Source: Cellvibrionaceae bacterium
GTDB taxonomy: Bacteria > Pseudomonadota > Gammaproteobacteria > Pseudomonadales > Cellvibrionaceae
DNA length: 64,000 nucleotides
Direction of reading: 5' to 3'
Assembly (NCBI GenBank): GCA_021151825.1
Contig: JAGKWQ010000004.1
Coordinates: 62,001 to 126,000 of the forward strand
Part shown: piece by piece, positions 7,784 to 16,616 of the stretch
Layout: every line of letters starts with the position of its first letter
Position numbering within the stretch: the stretch's first letter is position 1
Translations under genes and position numbers: made by a program
The notes under the pieces: model-generated
The model's database searches: none
Told to the model about the DNA's origin: nothing
Seen by the model: only the letters and a program-made list of their open reading frames with translations

Positions 7784-8956
7784 ATGAAGCGAATTAATAT
7801 TTCCGAGCGCGCTAACTGGCGCGCTTATGCTGAAGAAGTTGGTTTTAAATTTCACACCTTTGATGGCGAACCCTACTGGGATGAAACCGCGTATTACCAA
7901 TTTTCTTTGCAACAAATAGAAAATGATCTGGAATCGCCTACAGAAGAATTGCACCAGATGGTGATGGATATGGTGGGTGATATTACGCGTAGCGAAGAAA
8001 TGCTCACGCTGCTGAATATCCCGCGCGATTTCTGGAGTTACGTGTGGAATTCCTGGAATAAGGGCCAGCCTCATTTATACGGCCGAATGGATTTGGTTTA
8101 TAACGGCACCGGTCCTGCAAAATTACTTGAGCTTAATTACGATACTCCAACCTCGTTATTTGAAACCGGATTTTTCCAATGGGTGTGGTTGGAAGATCAA
8201 ATCAATGCAGGCGCGTTACCAGCGAATGCTGATCAATTTAATTCGCTGCAAGATAAGCTCGAACAAGCGTTCGCTGAATTAAAATTGCCGCAACCTTTTT
8301 ATTTTTCCAGTGTGCGCGAAAGTATTGAAGACAAAGGCACCGTTGAATATTTGATGGATATTGCTACACAAGCCGGTGTAGATACGCGTTACATTGCTAT
8401 TGAAGATTTGGGGGAATTGCAAAACCAGTTAGTCGATCTGGAAAACCAGCCAATCCACGGTTTATTTAAGCTTTATCCGTGGGAATTTATGGTGCAGGAG
8501 GAGTTTTCCAGGGTGGTCACTTCCAGCCAAACACAAATTATTGAGCCTGGCTGGAAAATGCTGTTATCCAATAAAGGCATTTTACCGCTGTTGTGGCAAC
8601 GTTATCCCAATCATCCAAACTTGCTGCCCGCATTTTTTGAAACGCCGGGCAGTGAACCCATGAGTGCCGGTTGGGTGCGTAAACCGTTATTTTCACGCGA
8701 AGGTGCAAACGTTGATTTAATCACTGCAAGCGGCGAAAAAATTTCTGCACAAGGTCCTTACAATGACGGACGATTTATTCGTCAGGCATTGCATGCGCTG
8801 CCAAAATTTCGCGATGAATACCGCAACGCTGATACTTACACCATGCTGGGTAGCTGGATAGTGGGTGACGGCGCCGCTGGTATTTGTATTCGCGAGGATG
8901 AAACATTAATTACCAAAGATACATCGCGTTTTTTGCCGCATATTATTCTGGATTAA
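7784..8956 (+). CDS. Glutathionylspermidine synthase-like ATP-grasp protein (YjfC/YgiC family)
   Basis: A 390-residue protein matching the C-terminal synthetase domain of glutathionylspermidine synthase. Recognisable stretches are the N-terminal WDE(T)AYYQF region, LLELNYDTPTSLFE, the ATP-grasp segment LFKLYPWEFM and the final GSWIVGDGAAGICIREDE. The amidase half of the bifunctional E. coli Gss is missing, as usual for YgiC/YjfC. These homologues are thought to ligate an amine to a peptide or other carboxylate, but the substrate is not established. The last 14 bp overlap the convergent acetyltransferase gene. Confidence 0.83.
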   Translation: MKRINISERANWRAYAEEVGFKFHTFDGEPYWDETAYYQFSLQQIENDLESPTEELHQMVMDMVGDITRSEEMLTLLNIPRDFWSYVWNSWNKGQPHLYGRMDLVYNGTGPAKLLELNYDTPTSLFETGFFQWVWLEDQINAGALPANADQFNSLQDKLEQAFAELKLPQPFYFSSVRESIEDKGTVEYLMDIATQAGVDTRYIAIEDLGELQNQLVDLENQPIHGLFKLYPWEFMVQEEFSRVVTSSQTQIIEPGWKMLLSNKGILPLLWQRYPNHPNLLPAFFETPGSEPMSAGWVRKPLFSREGANVDLITASGEKISAQGPYNDGRFIRQALHALPKFRDEYRNADTYTMLGSWIVGDGAAGICIREDETLITKDTSRFLPHIILD

Positions 8957-9497
8957 TGCCGGAGGTAGTAACGGATTTTATGATTCGGCAGGGATTGCCG
9001 GCGGCGACAACACCTTCGGGAATATCTTTGTTTACCAAACTCCCTGCTCCAATTACCGAACCTTTGCCAATCGTCACGCCCGCTAAAATAATTGCACCGC
9101 CGCCAATCCAGCAATCATCACCAATGGTGACGGCTGCGCTAAATTCTTTGCCGGTTGCGCGTTCCATCGGATCGAGTGGGTGAGTAGTTGCATAGATCTG
9201 GACGTTGGGGCCAAACATTACGCGATCACCAATACGTACTTCGGCGCAGTCCAGAATGACGCAATTGTGATTGGCATAAAATCGTTCACCCAAAAAAATA
9301 TTACTGCCGTAATCACAAAAAAAATGAGGTTCTATATAAGCGCTGGAAACTTGCCCGAACAGTTGCTGGTAAATCGGTTTGCGTGCTTTGGTTTGGTCTG
9401 CGCGCAGGGCGTTTAATTCCGTACAAAGCTGCTTGGCGCGTTTACGTGCGGCAACCAATTCAGGGGCAAACGGGTTTACTTCATGGAAGGGATGCAT
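8943..9497 (-). CDS. Maltose/galactoside O-acetyltransferase family (Maa/LacA/NodL-like)
   Basis: A 184-residue left-handed beta-helix acetyltransferase. An N-terminal helical Mac domain (residues 5-55) is followed by hexapeptide repeats (IFLGERF, VRIGDRV, VTIGDDCWIGGGAIILAGVTIGKGSVIGAGSLV). The acetyl-CoA/catalytic-site histidine lies in YATTHPLDPMER. It transfers acetyl from acetyl-CoA to a sugar hydroxyl in the cytoplasm; the natural acceptor cannot be read from the sequence. It is convergent with the YjfC-like gene and overlaps it by 14 bp, with no terminator between them. Confidence 0.85.
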   Translation of the reverse strand: MHPFHEVNPFAPELVAARKRAKQLCTELNALRADQTKARKPIYQQLFGQVSSAYIEPHFFCDYGSNIFLGERFYANHNCVILDCAEVRIGDRVMFGPNVQIYATTHPLDPMERATGKEFSAAVTIGDDCWIGGGAIILAGVTIGKGSVIGAGSLVNKDIPEGVVAAGNPCRIIKSVTTSGINPE

Positions 9498-9630
9498 GCA
9501 ATTGCTCTCGGGGCAAAGGGATTTTGGGGTAGAATAACGTAATACCGGGCCGGGATTATAAACTTATCGATCTCAAGAAATTATAACCTTCAAGAGGTTG
9601 TAGCCTTCAAGAAATTATAGAGAGTACTTT

Positions 9631-10107
9631 ATGAGAGCTAATGATATTTTTCGCAAGCTTACCCAATCTTTACAGTTCGATACGCTGAAAATAAAAACCT
9701 TATTTGCACCTGCGAGTATTGATTTGAGCGAAAAGGAAATCACCAATTTATTAAAAACAGATTACCAGCCCGGTTTTGAAACCATGCCGGATTACATATT
9801 GCTAATTTTTCTGAATAATTTGATTGACGAATGTCGCGGTAAAAAGCTGGATGCAGTGGTAGAACCAGTGAACAAGAACGGGAAGATTTCTAACAATGAT
9901 GTATTGAAGAAACTACGCATCGCTTTTAACTTGCATGAGCAAGACTTGCGCGAAGCATTAAAGCTGGTAACCATCGAGCTCACGAAATCAGATCTTTCGG
10001 CATTATTCCGCAAAGCAGGCCACGAACATTACAAAGCGTGTGATGATGAATTGGTGCTGGATTTTATTGAAGGTATCGGAAAGTTACTGCAAACCCGAAA
10101 AGCCTAA
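9631..10107 (+). CDS. DUF1456 family protein (YehS-like)
   Basis: A 158-residue soluble protein with two repeats of a helical module. The first ends EITNLLKTDYQPGFETMPDYILLIFLNN and the second contains NNDVLKKLRIAFNLHEQDL. The repeated pattern (short helix, conserved N-D-V-L-K-K-L-R) is the DUF1456 signature seen in E. coli YehS. The function is unknown. The start follows a run of three imperfect copies of a short AAGAAATTATA-like element (9580-9620). It lies 11 bp upstream of the DUF1415 gene. Confidence 0.75.
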   Translation: MRANDIFRKLTQSLQFDTLKIKTLFAPASIDLSEKEITNLLKTDYQPGFETMPDYILLIFLNNLIDECRGKKLDAVVEPVNKNGKISNNDVLKKLRIAFNLHEQDLREALKLVTIELTKSDLSALFRKAGHEHYKACDDELVLDFIEGIGKLLQTRKA

Positions 10108-10118
10108 AGGTTTGAGCG

Positions 10119-10670
10119 ATGCAAGAGCAGAAAATTAATATCGCTGTGGTGCGTTGGTTGAATGATGTAGTGATTGGGTTAAACCTTTGCCCTTTTGCCG
10201 GAAAGCCTGCGCAAGAAAATCGCGTACGTATTTTTATTTCTACTGCAAATGATGACGAGCTACTGCTGCAGGATTTGCAGCGCGAAATGGAGTTGTTAGA
10301 TGAAAAAACGGCCAGCGAACTGGAAACCACACTGGTTGTTATCCCTGACCATTTGCACGATTTTTTTGACTATAACCAGTTTTTAAGCTGGGCTGAAAAA
10401 ATGATTAAACGCAATGGTTGGACGGGTGTTTACCAGTTGGCAACCTTTCATCCGGATTATTGTTTTGCTGGCGCTGAACCGGAAGATGCAGAAAACCTCA
10501 CCAACCGTGCGCCTTATCCAATATTGCATATTATTCGTGAGGCAAGTTTGGAAAAAGCATTGCAGTATTATGAAGGAGTGGAAGATGTGCCGGAGAATAA
10601 TAAAAAACGGGTAGAAGCGCTGTCAGTCAGTGAAAAGGAGATATTGTTTTCTTACTTGATGAAACGTTAA
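10119..10670 (+). CDS. DUF1415 family protein
   Basis: A 183-residue cytoplasmic protein. Recognisable family stretches are WLNDVVIGLNLCPFAGKP at the N terminus, ETTLVVIPDHLHDFFDYNQFL in the middle and YQLATFHPDYCFAG, then NRAPYPILHIIREASLEKAL. The conserved Cys/His residues (LCPF, FHPDYCF) suggest a metal or redox site, but no reaction is known. It is probably co-transcribed with the DUF1456 gene. Confidence 0.75.
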   Translation: MQEQKINIAVVRWLNDVVIGLNLCPFAGKPAQENRVRIFISTANDDELLLQDLQREMELLDEKTASELETTLVVIPDHLHDFFDYNQFLSWAEKMIKRNGWTGVYQLATFHPDYCFAGAEPEDAENLTNRAPYPILHIIREASLEKALQYYEGVEDVPENNKKRVEALSVSEKEILFSYLMKR

Positions 10671-10694
10671 TTTTAACGCGTAAAGGAATAAATA

Positions 10695-10973
10695 ATGCAG
10701 TTAACAATAAAAACTACAATTACATTTTTTTTGGTGATAGGAATAATTTGGACCTTGCTTCCCTGGGGCTTTGGTGTGCATAACTATACAAAGTCCCGTG
10801 GTGGATATTTAAAGATAATTGCCCGCGGTTACTGGTTCTTGTTGCTGGTATCGCATCTATTGTTAATATATTTGCTGTGGTTTGATACTTTCAATTATAG
10901 CGTTCTGTGTTTGTTGATTGGGGCTCATGTTATTTTTTTAATGTTATTTGGTCGCGATCTGGGAACGAACTAG
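10695..10973 (+). CDS. Small membrane protein, unknown
   Basis: A 92-residue protein that is almost entirely membrane-embedded, with three predicted helices (residues about 7-27, 43-65 and 70-87) separated by short charged turns (HNYTKSRGGY, WFDTFN). AAAGGAATAA gives a usable ribosome-binding site before the ATG at 10695. No family was recognised. It follows the DUF1415 gene by 24 bp on the same strand and is closed by a terminator at about 11021. Confidence 0.55.
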   Translation: MQLTIKTTITFFLVIGIIWTLLPWGFGVHNYTKSRGGYLKIIARGYWFLLLVSHLLLIYLLWFDTFNYSVLCLLIGAHVIFLMLFGRDLGTN

Positions 10974-10988
10974 ATTTTTTTGTCGGAA

Positions 10989-11020
10989 GTTATGTTTTGA
11001 AAAAGTTATGTTTTGAAAAA
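10989..11020. repeat. Perfect 16-bp tandem duplication
   Basis: GTTATGTTTTGAAAAA occurs twice head to tail, immediately before the terminator hairpin. It looks like a slipped-strand duplication of the terminator's upstream flank. Confidence 0.8.
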
Positions 11021-11046
11021 AAAGAGCAGTGCGAATACTGCTCTTT
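11021..11046. terminator. Bidirectional terminator between convergent genes
   Basis: The 10-bp stem AAAGAGCAGT/ACTGCTCTTT has loop GCGAAT, with an A run on one side and a T run on the other. It serves the small membrane protein gene (+) and the TonB receptor gene (-). Confidence 0.85.
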
Positions 11047-11089
11047 TTAATGTTAATGAAAAACAACTATTGTTGACAGTTTTTTAAAG

Positions 11090-14000
11090 TTAGTAGTTAA
11101 TCTGGAAATTAATAAACACTTCCCGCCCTACGTAGTCGTAACCACTGTATAACGGAGAATTGCCGATGCGGTTAAAATAACCGGCGGAAATTTCCGGTGG
11201 GGTTTCATTGGTGAGGTTGCTTACACCAAAAATGACTTTCCATTTTTCAGCCTGGTAGCGTGCAGAAATACGATGTTCCAGATAACTGGGGACCGTGTAG
11301 TCTGAATAACTTGTAGCTGGATTTTCCTGGGCTTCGGCATAACCGTCCATTTTGTTTAGCCAATCAACACCGTAGAGGAATTTCCAATCATCCCAGGTAT
11401 AGGAAATACTCACGCTTCCACTCATATCCGGTTTTTCCAGGCTTCCGTTGTACTCCTTAAATTCTTCGCCCCTAAAGAGTTGTTCAGCTTGTGTGTAATA
11501 GCGTGTGAAGCTTAGGTTGATGCCTAAACTTCCTGCGCCTATTTCCTGGTTAAAATCTGCGTCTACATCTAATCCACGCAATTTTTCTGACGACAAATTG
11601 GTGTAGGCATTGTTGACCGTCAATTGTGTAGTTACAGGGTCGCGCGTTACCAAACGGCACAAACCTGTATCTGCAGCAAAATCAGTATCAGAGTCATAGC
11701 AGCGTTGTAATATTTCGTCTTCACCTACTTGTTGGACACCATTTTCGATTTCAATTTCAAAATAATCTACAGCGACACTGATTAGCGTCGAATCACTGAT
11801 GCGTGGTTCAAAAATAAAACCATATGTCATGTTGTCAGAAGTTTCTGCAAACAAGCCTGCTTCTGCTCCACCTAGATTAAAAACCTCTACACCTTGGGTG
11901 GCAATAAATGTTGGTTGGCCTGGTAATTCTGTAGCGCAGTTTGTTCTGCGGTTTAGGTTTGCTGCTTTACCATATTCATTACATGGGTCGACAGAAGATG
12001 CGCGAAAGCCGCTAGTCGGCCCTTGAAATTGTTCAAATAATGCTGGCGCACGATAAGAAGTGCCTTGGCTTGCGCGTAATGTAAATGATTCGGTAATTGA
12101 ATAAATAAAACCAAATTTATACGTGTTGTCTGAACCATAAGAATCATAATCGGTGTAGCGCACAGAACCATTAAAGGTTAAATCTTCAGCGAACGCTACG
12201 CCGCTCAGTATTGGGATTTGGATTTCGCCGTAAGCTTCAGTTACATCATCTTCACCGACAGTGGGTGTTGCGCTACTTAAATTGTATAGATTTCCGTTAA
12301 TACTATTTTCATCCGGCTGGTCGTTGATTTCCATTTTGCGGTGCTCTAAACCTAACACCGCTTGTACCTTGCCGGCTGGAACGCTGAATAACGGTCCATC
12401 GATAATAGCGCTGTAAATGGATTCCTCATATTCTGTATTGCCAATGGTATTGCGGAAAATATAATCCTTAAAATTTTGCGGTAAATCGCCGCCCACAACT
12501 GCAGCGGTCAAATGAGGAAAGGGAACACATTTTTCACCGGGGTTAGTGAGGCTGATTGCGCAGGTTAGCCCGTCATATACCAAATTTGAATTCAGTCCTG
12601 ACGGAGCGCTTATCGCATTGCTGGCATAGGTGAGTTTGTCGATTAGAAATGATTCGCGATCATACACTGCGTCAGATTTTGCATAGCTGGTGTAAATGTC
12701 ATAGCGCCATTCCGGTAAAAAAGTAAGATCGCCGCGCAAACCGAATGTAGGTTTATAAAAATCCACTTCCTGCACGCTACTGTCGTTGCCAAAACCAACA
12801 AATGCGCGCACACCGACTCGATCACCATCACTGGTTCCCTGATCTGCACCGAAATTTCCGAAGGCGAGTGAAGAGGGAATCGCCGCACTGCCACGACGAT
12901 AATCCATGGATAACTGGCGGTATCCTGTTTGGTTTGATTCGCGTCGTGATGCTAAAAATTCACCATAAAGTTCTGCACTACCTAATGCTTGTAAATCATA
13001 TTTTCCTTGCACAAAACCCGTATAAATTTTTGCGGGTGAAATTAAATCTTCATTGAGCATTCGGGGCTCGAACGTATCGCGTATGTTGAGATCGAGCGGT
13101 ACGGTATATTGATCGTCACCTTCCCCAAAAATTTCTGATCCGCCAACCCCCTCGTAACCCATTACGCCCGTGGTAATAGCCGCATTGGGGCGAAACCGGG
13201 TGAATATAGCCCTTGATGAATCCGGTGTGCCAGGAGCTCCAATTGCGGGGCCACTTAAACCGAGTTCCAACCAATTGAAATCGTTAATACCTTGAGTACC
13301 AATGGTGTTAACAGTAACCCCATTGGAACCCGTAGCTGTCACCGGATAGCATTTGGATTTTCCCGTTTTAGGATCGATATAGTCGGCCGCTTCACCGGTT
13401 ACTGGATCGCGAAATTTATCACGGTTGCAGCGGGTCCATTCTCGATCACCTAGCGCCAATGATTTACGCTCGTAATAATCAAATGATCCGGACAGTGAAA
13501 AACGCTCTTCATTAAATCCACCGGAAATGGATAAACGAACTTGTTCTCCTTCACCTTCCGTGGGGTGATTAAAATCGCCTTCAATGGTTAGGCCATTAAC
13601 TTCGTCGCGGGTGATGACATTGATTACACCACTCACCGCATCAGAACCGTAAATCGAAGAAGCGCCATCGCGCAGAATTTCCACGCGTTCAATCATCGCT
13701 GTTGGCAACACGTTTAAATCCGCTGTTCCCACTGAACCTTGTGTTCCCGCTGGTGCAACACGACGGCCATTAATTAACACCAGTGTGCGGCTTGCCCCCA
13801 AACCGCGCAGGGAAATGGTATTTGCACCAGGGCCGCCCTCGGTTACATAACCACCGTAAGCATTATTAATTTGTGATGCGCCACCGGTAATCGTATTTGA
13901 TTGCAACAAATCGGCAGTGGAGTTGAGGCCCGCCGCGGCTGCATCTTCACGGCCAACCAATTTGGTGGGTGAAATAGTCTTCAAATTGGTCTGGCGAATG

Positions 14001-14197
14001 CGCGATCCCACAATCACCAGCTCCTCAATTTCCTCCGCTTGCTCATCGTTTCCCGAGTTTTGCGCAAGAACCTGCGGGCTAACCCATAACAAACTGCAAA
14101 AACCGGTAGCGGCAATGAATTTGGGAATGGTTAATTGGGAAGTAATTGGAGCGGTGAAAGAACGTATTGCGAGGTACAAAGTGTGGTGCTTGATCAT
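11090..14197 (-). CDS. TonB-dependent outer-membrane receptor
   Basis: About 1035 residues. The signal peptide ends near SPQVLAQ. A TonB-box-like segment follows (EELVIVGSRIRQTNLK), then the plug domain (ISLRGLGASRTLVLINGRR, VERVEILRDGASSIYGSDAVSGVINVITR) and a 22-strand barrel ending in the typical aromatic C terminus (VFINFQINY). It takes up a large ligand across the outer membrane using TonB energy; the ligand is unknown, with an oligosaccharide plausible for this lineage. The frame extends 18 bp further upstream, but GAAGGAG lies inside that extension and points to the ATG at 14197. It stands alone, with a terminator at 11021. Confidence 0.88.
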   Translation of the reverse strand: MIKHHTLYLAIRSFTAPITSQLTIPKFIAATGFCSLLWVSPQVLAQNSGNDEQAEEIEELVIVGSRIRQTNLKTISPTKLVGREDAAAAGLNSTADLLQSNTITGGASQINNAYGGYVTEGGPGANTISLRGLGASRTLVLINGRRVAPAGTQGSVGTADLNVLPTAMIERVEILRDGASSIYGSDAVSGVINVITRDEVNGLTIEGDFNHPTEGEGEQVRLSISGGFNEERFSLSGSFDYYERKSLALGDREWTRCNRDKFRDPVTGEAADYIDPKTGKSKCYPVTATGSNGVTVNTIGTQGINDFNWLELGLSGPAIGAPGTPDSSRAIFTRFRPNAAITTGVMGYEGVGGSEIFGEGDDQYTVPLDLNIRDTFEPRMLNEDLISPAKIYTGFVQGKYDLQALGSAELYGEFLASRRESNQTGYRQLSMDYRRGSAAIPSSLAFGNFGADQGTSDGDRVGVRAFVGFGNDSSVQEVDFYKPTFGLRGDLTFLPEWRYDIYTSYAKSDAVYDRESFLIDKLTYASNAISAPSGLNSNLVYDGLTCAISLTNPGEKCVPFPHLTAAVVGGDLPQNFKDYIFRNTIGNTEYEESIYSAIIDGPLFSVPAGKVQAVLGLEHRKMEINDQPDENSINGNLYNLSSATPTVGEDDVTEAYGEIQIPILSGVAFAEDLTFNGSVRYTDYDSYGSDNTYKFGFIYSITESFTLRASQGTSYRAPALFEQFQGPTSGFRASSVDPCNEYGKAANLNRRTNCATELPGQPTFIATQGVEVFNLGGAEAGLFAETSDNMTYGFIFEPRISDSTLISVAVDYFEIEIENGVQQVGEDEILQRCYDSDTDFAADTGLCRLVTRDPVTTQLTVNNAYTNLSSEKLRGLDVDADFNQEIGAGSLGINLSFTRYYTQAEQLFRGEEFKEYNGSLEKPDMSGSVSISYTWDDWKFLYGVDWLNKMDGYAEAQENPATSYSDYTVPSYLEHRISARYQAEKWKVIFGVSNLTNETPPEISAGYFNRIGNSPLYSGYDYVGREVFINFQINY

Positions 14198-14405
14198 CAT
14201 AACTCCTTCGCTCATCTGTGTGAGTCAGCATTAGTTGCCAGACATTATCAGTATAATTTTCCACAGCACGTGATCAGCCAGGAGCTGATGTGCTGCTTAC
14301 AGTCTAGTGACAAGCAAAAAATCTGCCGCCTGAAATGCATCACATTGTGATTTTTTGCACGTAAAAAGGAAATTTTTTTTAATTAGATGAAACAAATGAA
14401 AAGTT

Positions 14406-14451
14406 AAGTGCCAGAATGCTTTTTTATTGTGGATATTTGATTCTGGCGCTT
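14406..14451. repeat. Inverted repeat between oxidoreductase and TonB receptor genes
   Basis: The arms AAGTGCCAGAAT and ATTCTGGCGCTT (12 bp, one G-T pair) are separated by 22 bp. It lies in the 312-bp space before the receptor start. It could be a weak terminator for the upstream minus-strand genes or an operator for the receptor. The rest of this space is AT-rich with no gene seen. Confidence 0.4.
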
Positions 14452-14509
14452 ATTGATGAGGTGATGTTTAGCGGTGTGTAATGATTAACAATGAATTTGC
14501 AGCAAGGAA

Positions 14510-15490
14510 TTAAAGCGGATGACTAAAGCAATCAATTAATTGCATAACGGCTTTTGCTTCGGAGATTGAGCAAGGATTATTTCGCTCGCCGCGAAAATAA
14601 TTATTTACTTGCTCAATCATTGGCTGCTGGATGTGTTGCGGATTGGGAATAATTATTTCTTCGTCGCCATCGGTATTGGTTAAGCGAATGACTTGCTGGC
14701 CAAAGAAATTGATGGTTAATTTGCCTTTGGTGCCGATAATTTCACACAGGTCGCGTGTTTGTTCCTGCCCGACTGCAAAGTGCCAGCGGCCTTGTAACAA
14801 TATGCCGGAATCAAATTTTGCCCAGCCATGTACAGCATCATCTGCGTTATTAAACTTCCTCTGGTTAAAACCAAAACCGCTGGCCTGTTCGATGGCGCCA
14901 AACCAATAAAGCATTAAATCCAACTGGTGCGGTGATAAATCATGGAACAAACCACCACCGGATAACGCCGGATTTACTCGCCAATTATCATTAGTAGTTG
15001 TAATAATTTTTGAGGCCGCTGGCTGCAACATATCCAATTGCACTAATAATGGTTCGCCTATTGCGCCGTTGCGAATTAATTCATGCATTTTCATAAAACA
15101 AGGTACATGGCGCCGATAGTGTGCTGCAACCACTTTTCTACCTGTGCTTTTTTCAACGGCAATAATGTCATCACATTCGGCAGCGTTTAATGTGACTGGT
15201 TTTTCGATATAAACATCTTTGCCTGCTTTCATTGCTGCAATGGCATAATCTTTATGTTGCGCTGGTGGCGTGGCAATGTACACAGCATTTATATCGGGAT
15301 TAGCGAGCAGCGCTTCGACGTTGTCGTACCAATGCGGTACATTGTGGCGCTTGGCATAATCCTGTGCTTTATCACCGTTGCGACGCATGACGGCGATTAA
15401 CTCCGAATCAGGTGCTTTATAAAAACCGGGGCCGCTTTTTATTTCGCAAACATCGCCAACACCAATAATTCCCCAGCGGATTTTTTGCAT
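14510..15490 (-). CDS. Gfo/Idh/MocA family NAD(P)-dependent oxidoreductase
   Basis: A 326-residue cytoplasmic enzyme. The N-terminal Rossmann domain begins WGIIGVGDVCEIKSGPG. The family motif EKPVTLN (about residue 96) carries the catalytic-region lysine. The C-terminal alpha/beta domain includes GGGLFHDLSPHQLDLMLYWFG, where the conserved GG..D..H pattern is seen. It most likely oxidises or epimerises a sugar or inositol derivative; the substrate cannot be inferred. It lies 59 bp downstream of cvfB on the same strand, so read-through is possible, but the functions look unrelated. Confidence 0.85.
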   Translation of the reverse strand: MQKIRWGIIGVGDVCEIKSGPGFYKAPDSELIAVMRRNGDKAQDYAKRHNVPHWYDNVEALLANPDINAVYIATPPAQHKDYAIAAMKAGKDVYIEKPVTLNAAECDDIIAVEKSTGRKVVAAHYRRHVPCFMKMHELIRNGAIGEPLLVQLDMLQPAASKIITTTNDNWRVNPALSGGGLFHDLSPHQLDLMLYWFGAIEQASGFGFNQRKFNNADDAVHGWAKFDSGILLQGRWHFAVGQEQTRDLCEIIGTKGKLTINFFGQQVIRLTNTDGDEEIIIPNPQHIQQPMIEQVNNYFRGERNNPCSISEAKAVMQLIDCFSHPL

Positions 15491-15549
15491 ATTTTGCTCA
15501 CTTGCTACAACGGATGAATTTTATATCCGGAATTGTTTAACTCCCGAAT

Positions 15550-16383
15550 TTATTCAACAAGAGTGATCTTGTCTTTTTCAATCAGGATTTTACGTTGCTT
15601 GTACAATAAACTCAGTGCGTTTTTGTAATTACCTTTGCTCACGTTGAAGACTTTATAGATGGCTTCAGGTTCGCTTTTATCGGTGAGGAAAGAAACCCCT
15701 CCGCGCTTTTGTAAATCAGCGAGAATTTTTTCGGCTAAATCTTCTTTGCTGTCGCGGGCGCGTTGTTGCAAACTCAAATCGATCTTGCGGTCATCGCGAA
15801 TGGTTTTGATGAACCCTTTTATTTTTTCACCGTAAAGCAATGTACGAAATGCATCATCGCGGAAAATTAAACCCAGGTGGGAATGGTTTATGACGGCTTT
15901 GTAGCCCATGTCACTGCGGCCACAAATAATTAAATCAACCGGCTGCTGGGCACGGAAGCCGCTGGCGCGTTCTTCAAGGTGACGATTCAAACGCGATGAA
16001 GCAGTAATGCGCCCGGTGTGTTCATCCAGATAAATACACACTACATAGGAGCGGCCTGCTTCCATGGGTTTATGTTGCTCGCTATAAGGCACCAATAAAT
16101 CTTTAGGCAAGCCCCAATCCAGAAATGCACCTACCTGGTTAACTTCTTTAACTTCGAGGAATGCGCATTCACCCACCGTCGCTTTGGGTGTGAGGGTCGT
16201 GGCGATAATACAATCGTCAGAATCCAGATAGATAAATACATCCAATTCATCGCCAATGTTCATTGACTCGGTGACATAGCGTTTGGGCAATAAGATGTTG
16301 CCATATTTACCGCCATCCAGAAAAACACCAAAGTCAGTGCGTTTGATAATTTTTAAACGATTTTGATCGCCTACCCGTAACAT
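15550..16383 (-). CDS. S1-domain RNA-binding protein, CvfB/YitL-like
   Basis: A 277-residue protein made of consecutive S1-like OB folds. The first runs over residues 1-65 (RLKIIKRTDFGVFLDGG), the second over 66-130 (FLEVKEVNQVGAFLDWG, with LVPYSEQ) and a third over about 145-210. A C-terminal winged-helix segment follows, with Ser/Asp-rich FLTDKSEPEAIYKVFNVSKGNYKNALSLLYK. This is the CvfB arrangement described in Gram-positive bacteria and common in Gammaproteobacteria. It binds RNA in vitro in its family; targets here are unknown. Confidence 0.85.
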   Translation of the reverse strand: MLRVGDQNRLKIIKRTDFGVFLDGGKYGNILLPKRYVTESMNIGDELDVFIYLDSDDCIIATTLTPKATVGECAFLEVKEVNQVGAFLDWGLPKDLLVPYSEQHKPMEAGRSYVVCIYLDEHTGRITASSRLNRHLEERASGFRAQQPVDLIICGRSDMGYKAVINHSHLGLIFRDDAFRTLLYGEKIKGFIKTIRDDRKIDLSLQQRARDSKEDLAEKILADLQKRGGVSFLTDKSEPEAIYKVFNVSKGNYKNALSLLYKQRKILIEKDKITLVE

Positions 16384-16534
16384 AGAAAACCTTTGCTAAT
16401 ACGTGTGCATGAAATGTTACACAGTGTATGCGTTATAAGCAGGAGATTTCCAGTTTTTAGCGGTAGATCAGTGGAATATAGCGAGTTTCCTGCATCTGCC
16501 AGTGACAATTGCTGCTATTGGTATTGTGGGAAAC

Positions 16535-16557
16535 AAAAAAGGAGTCACATGGACTCC
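16535..16557 (-). terminator. Terminator of the DapA-like gene
   Basis: The stem GGAGTC/GACTCC (16541-16546 and 16552-16557) is followed on the minus strand by six T. It lies 59 bp after the minus-strand stop at 16617. Confidence 0.7.
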
Positions 16558-16616
16558 CCTTATTAGTGCTGGATTCTTTTTGATCCGTACAGGATTCCTT
16601 TTTTATAAGCGCCAGA

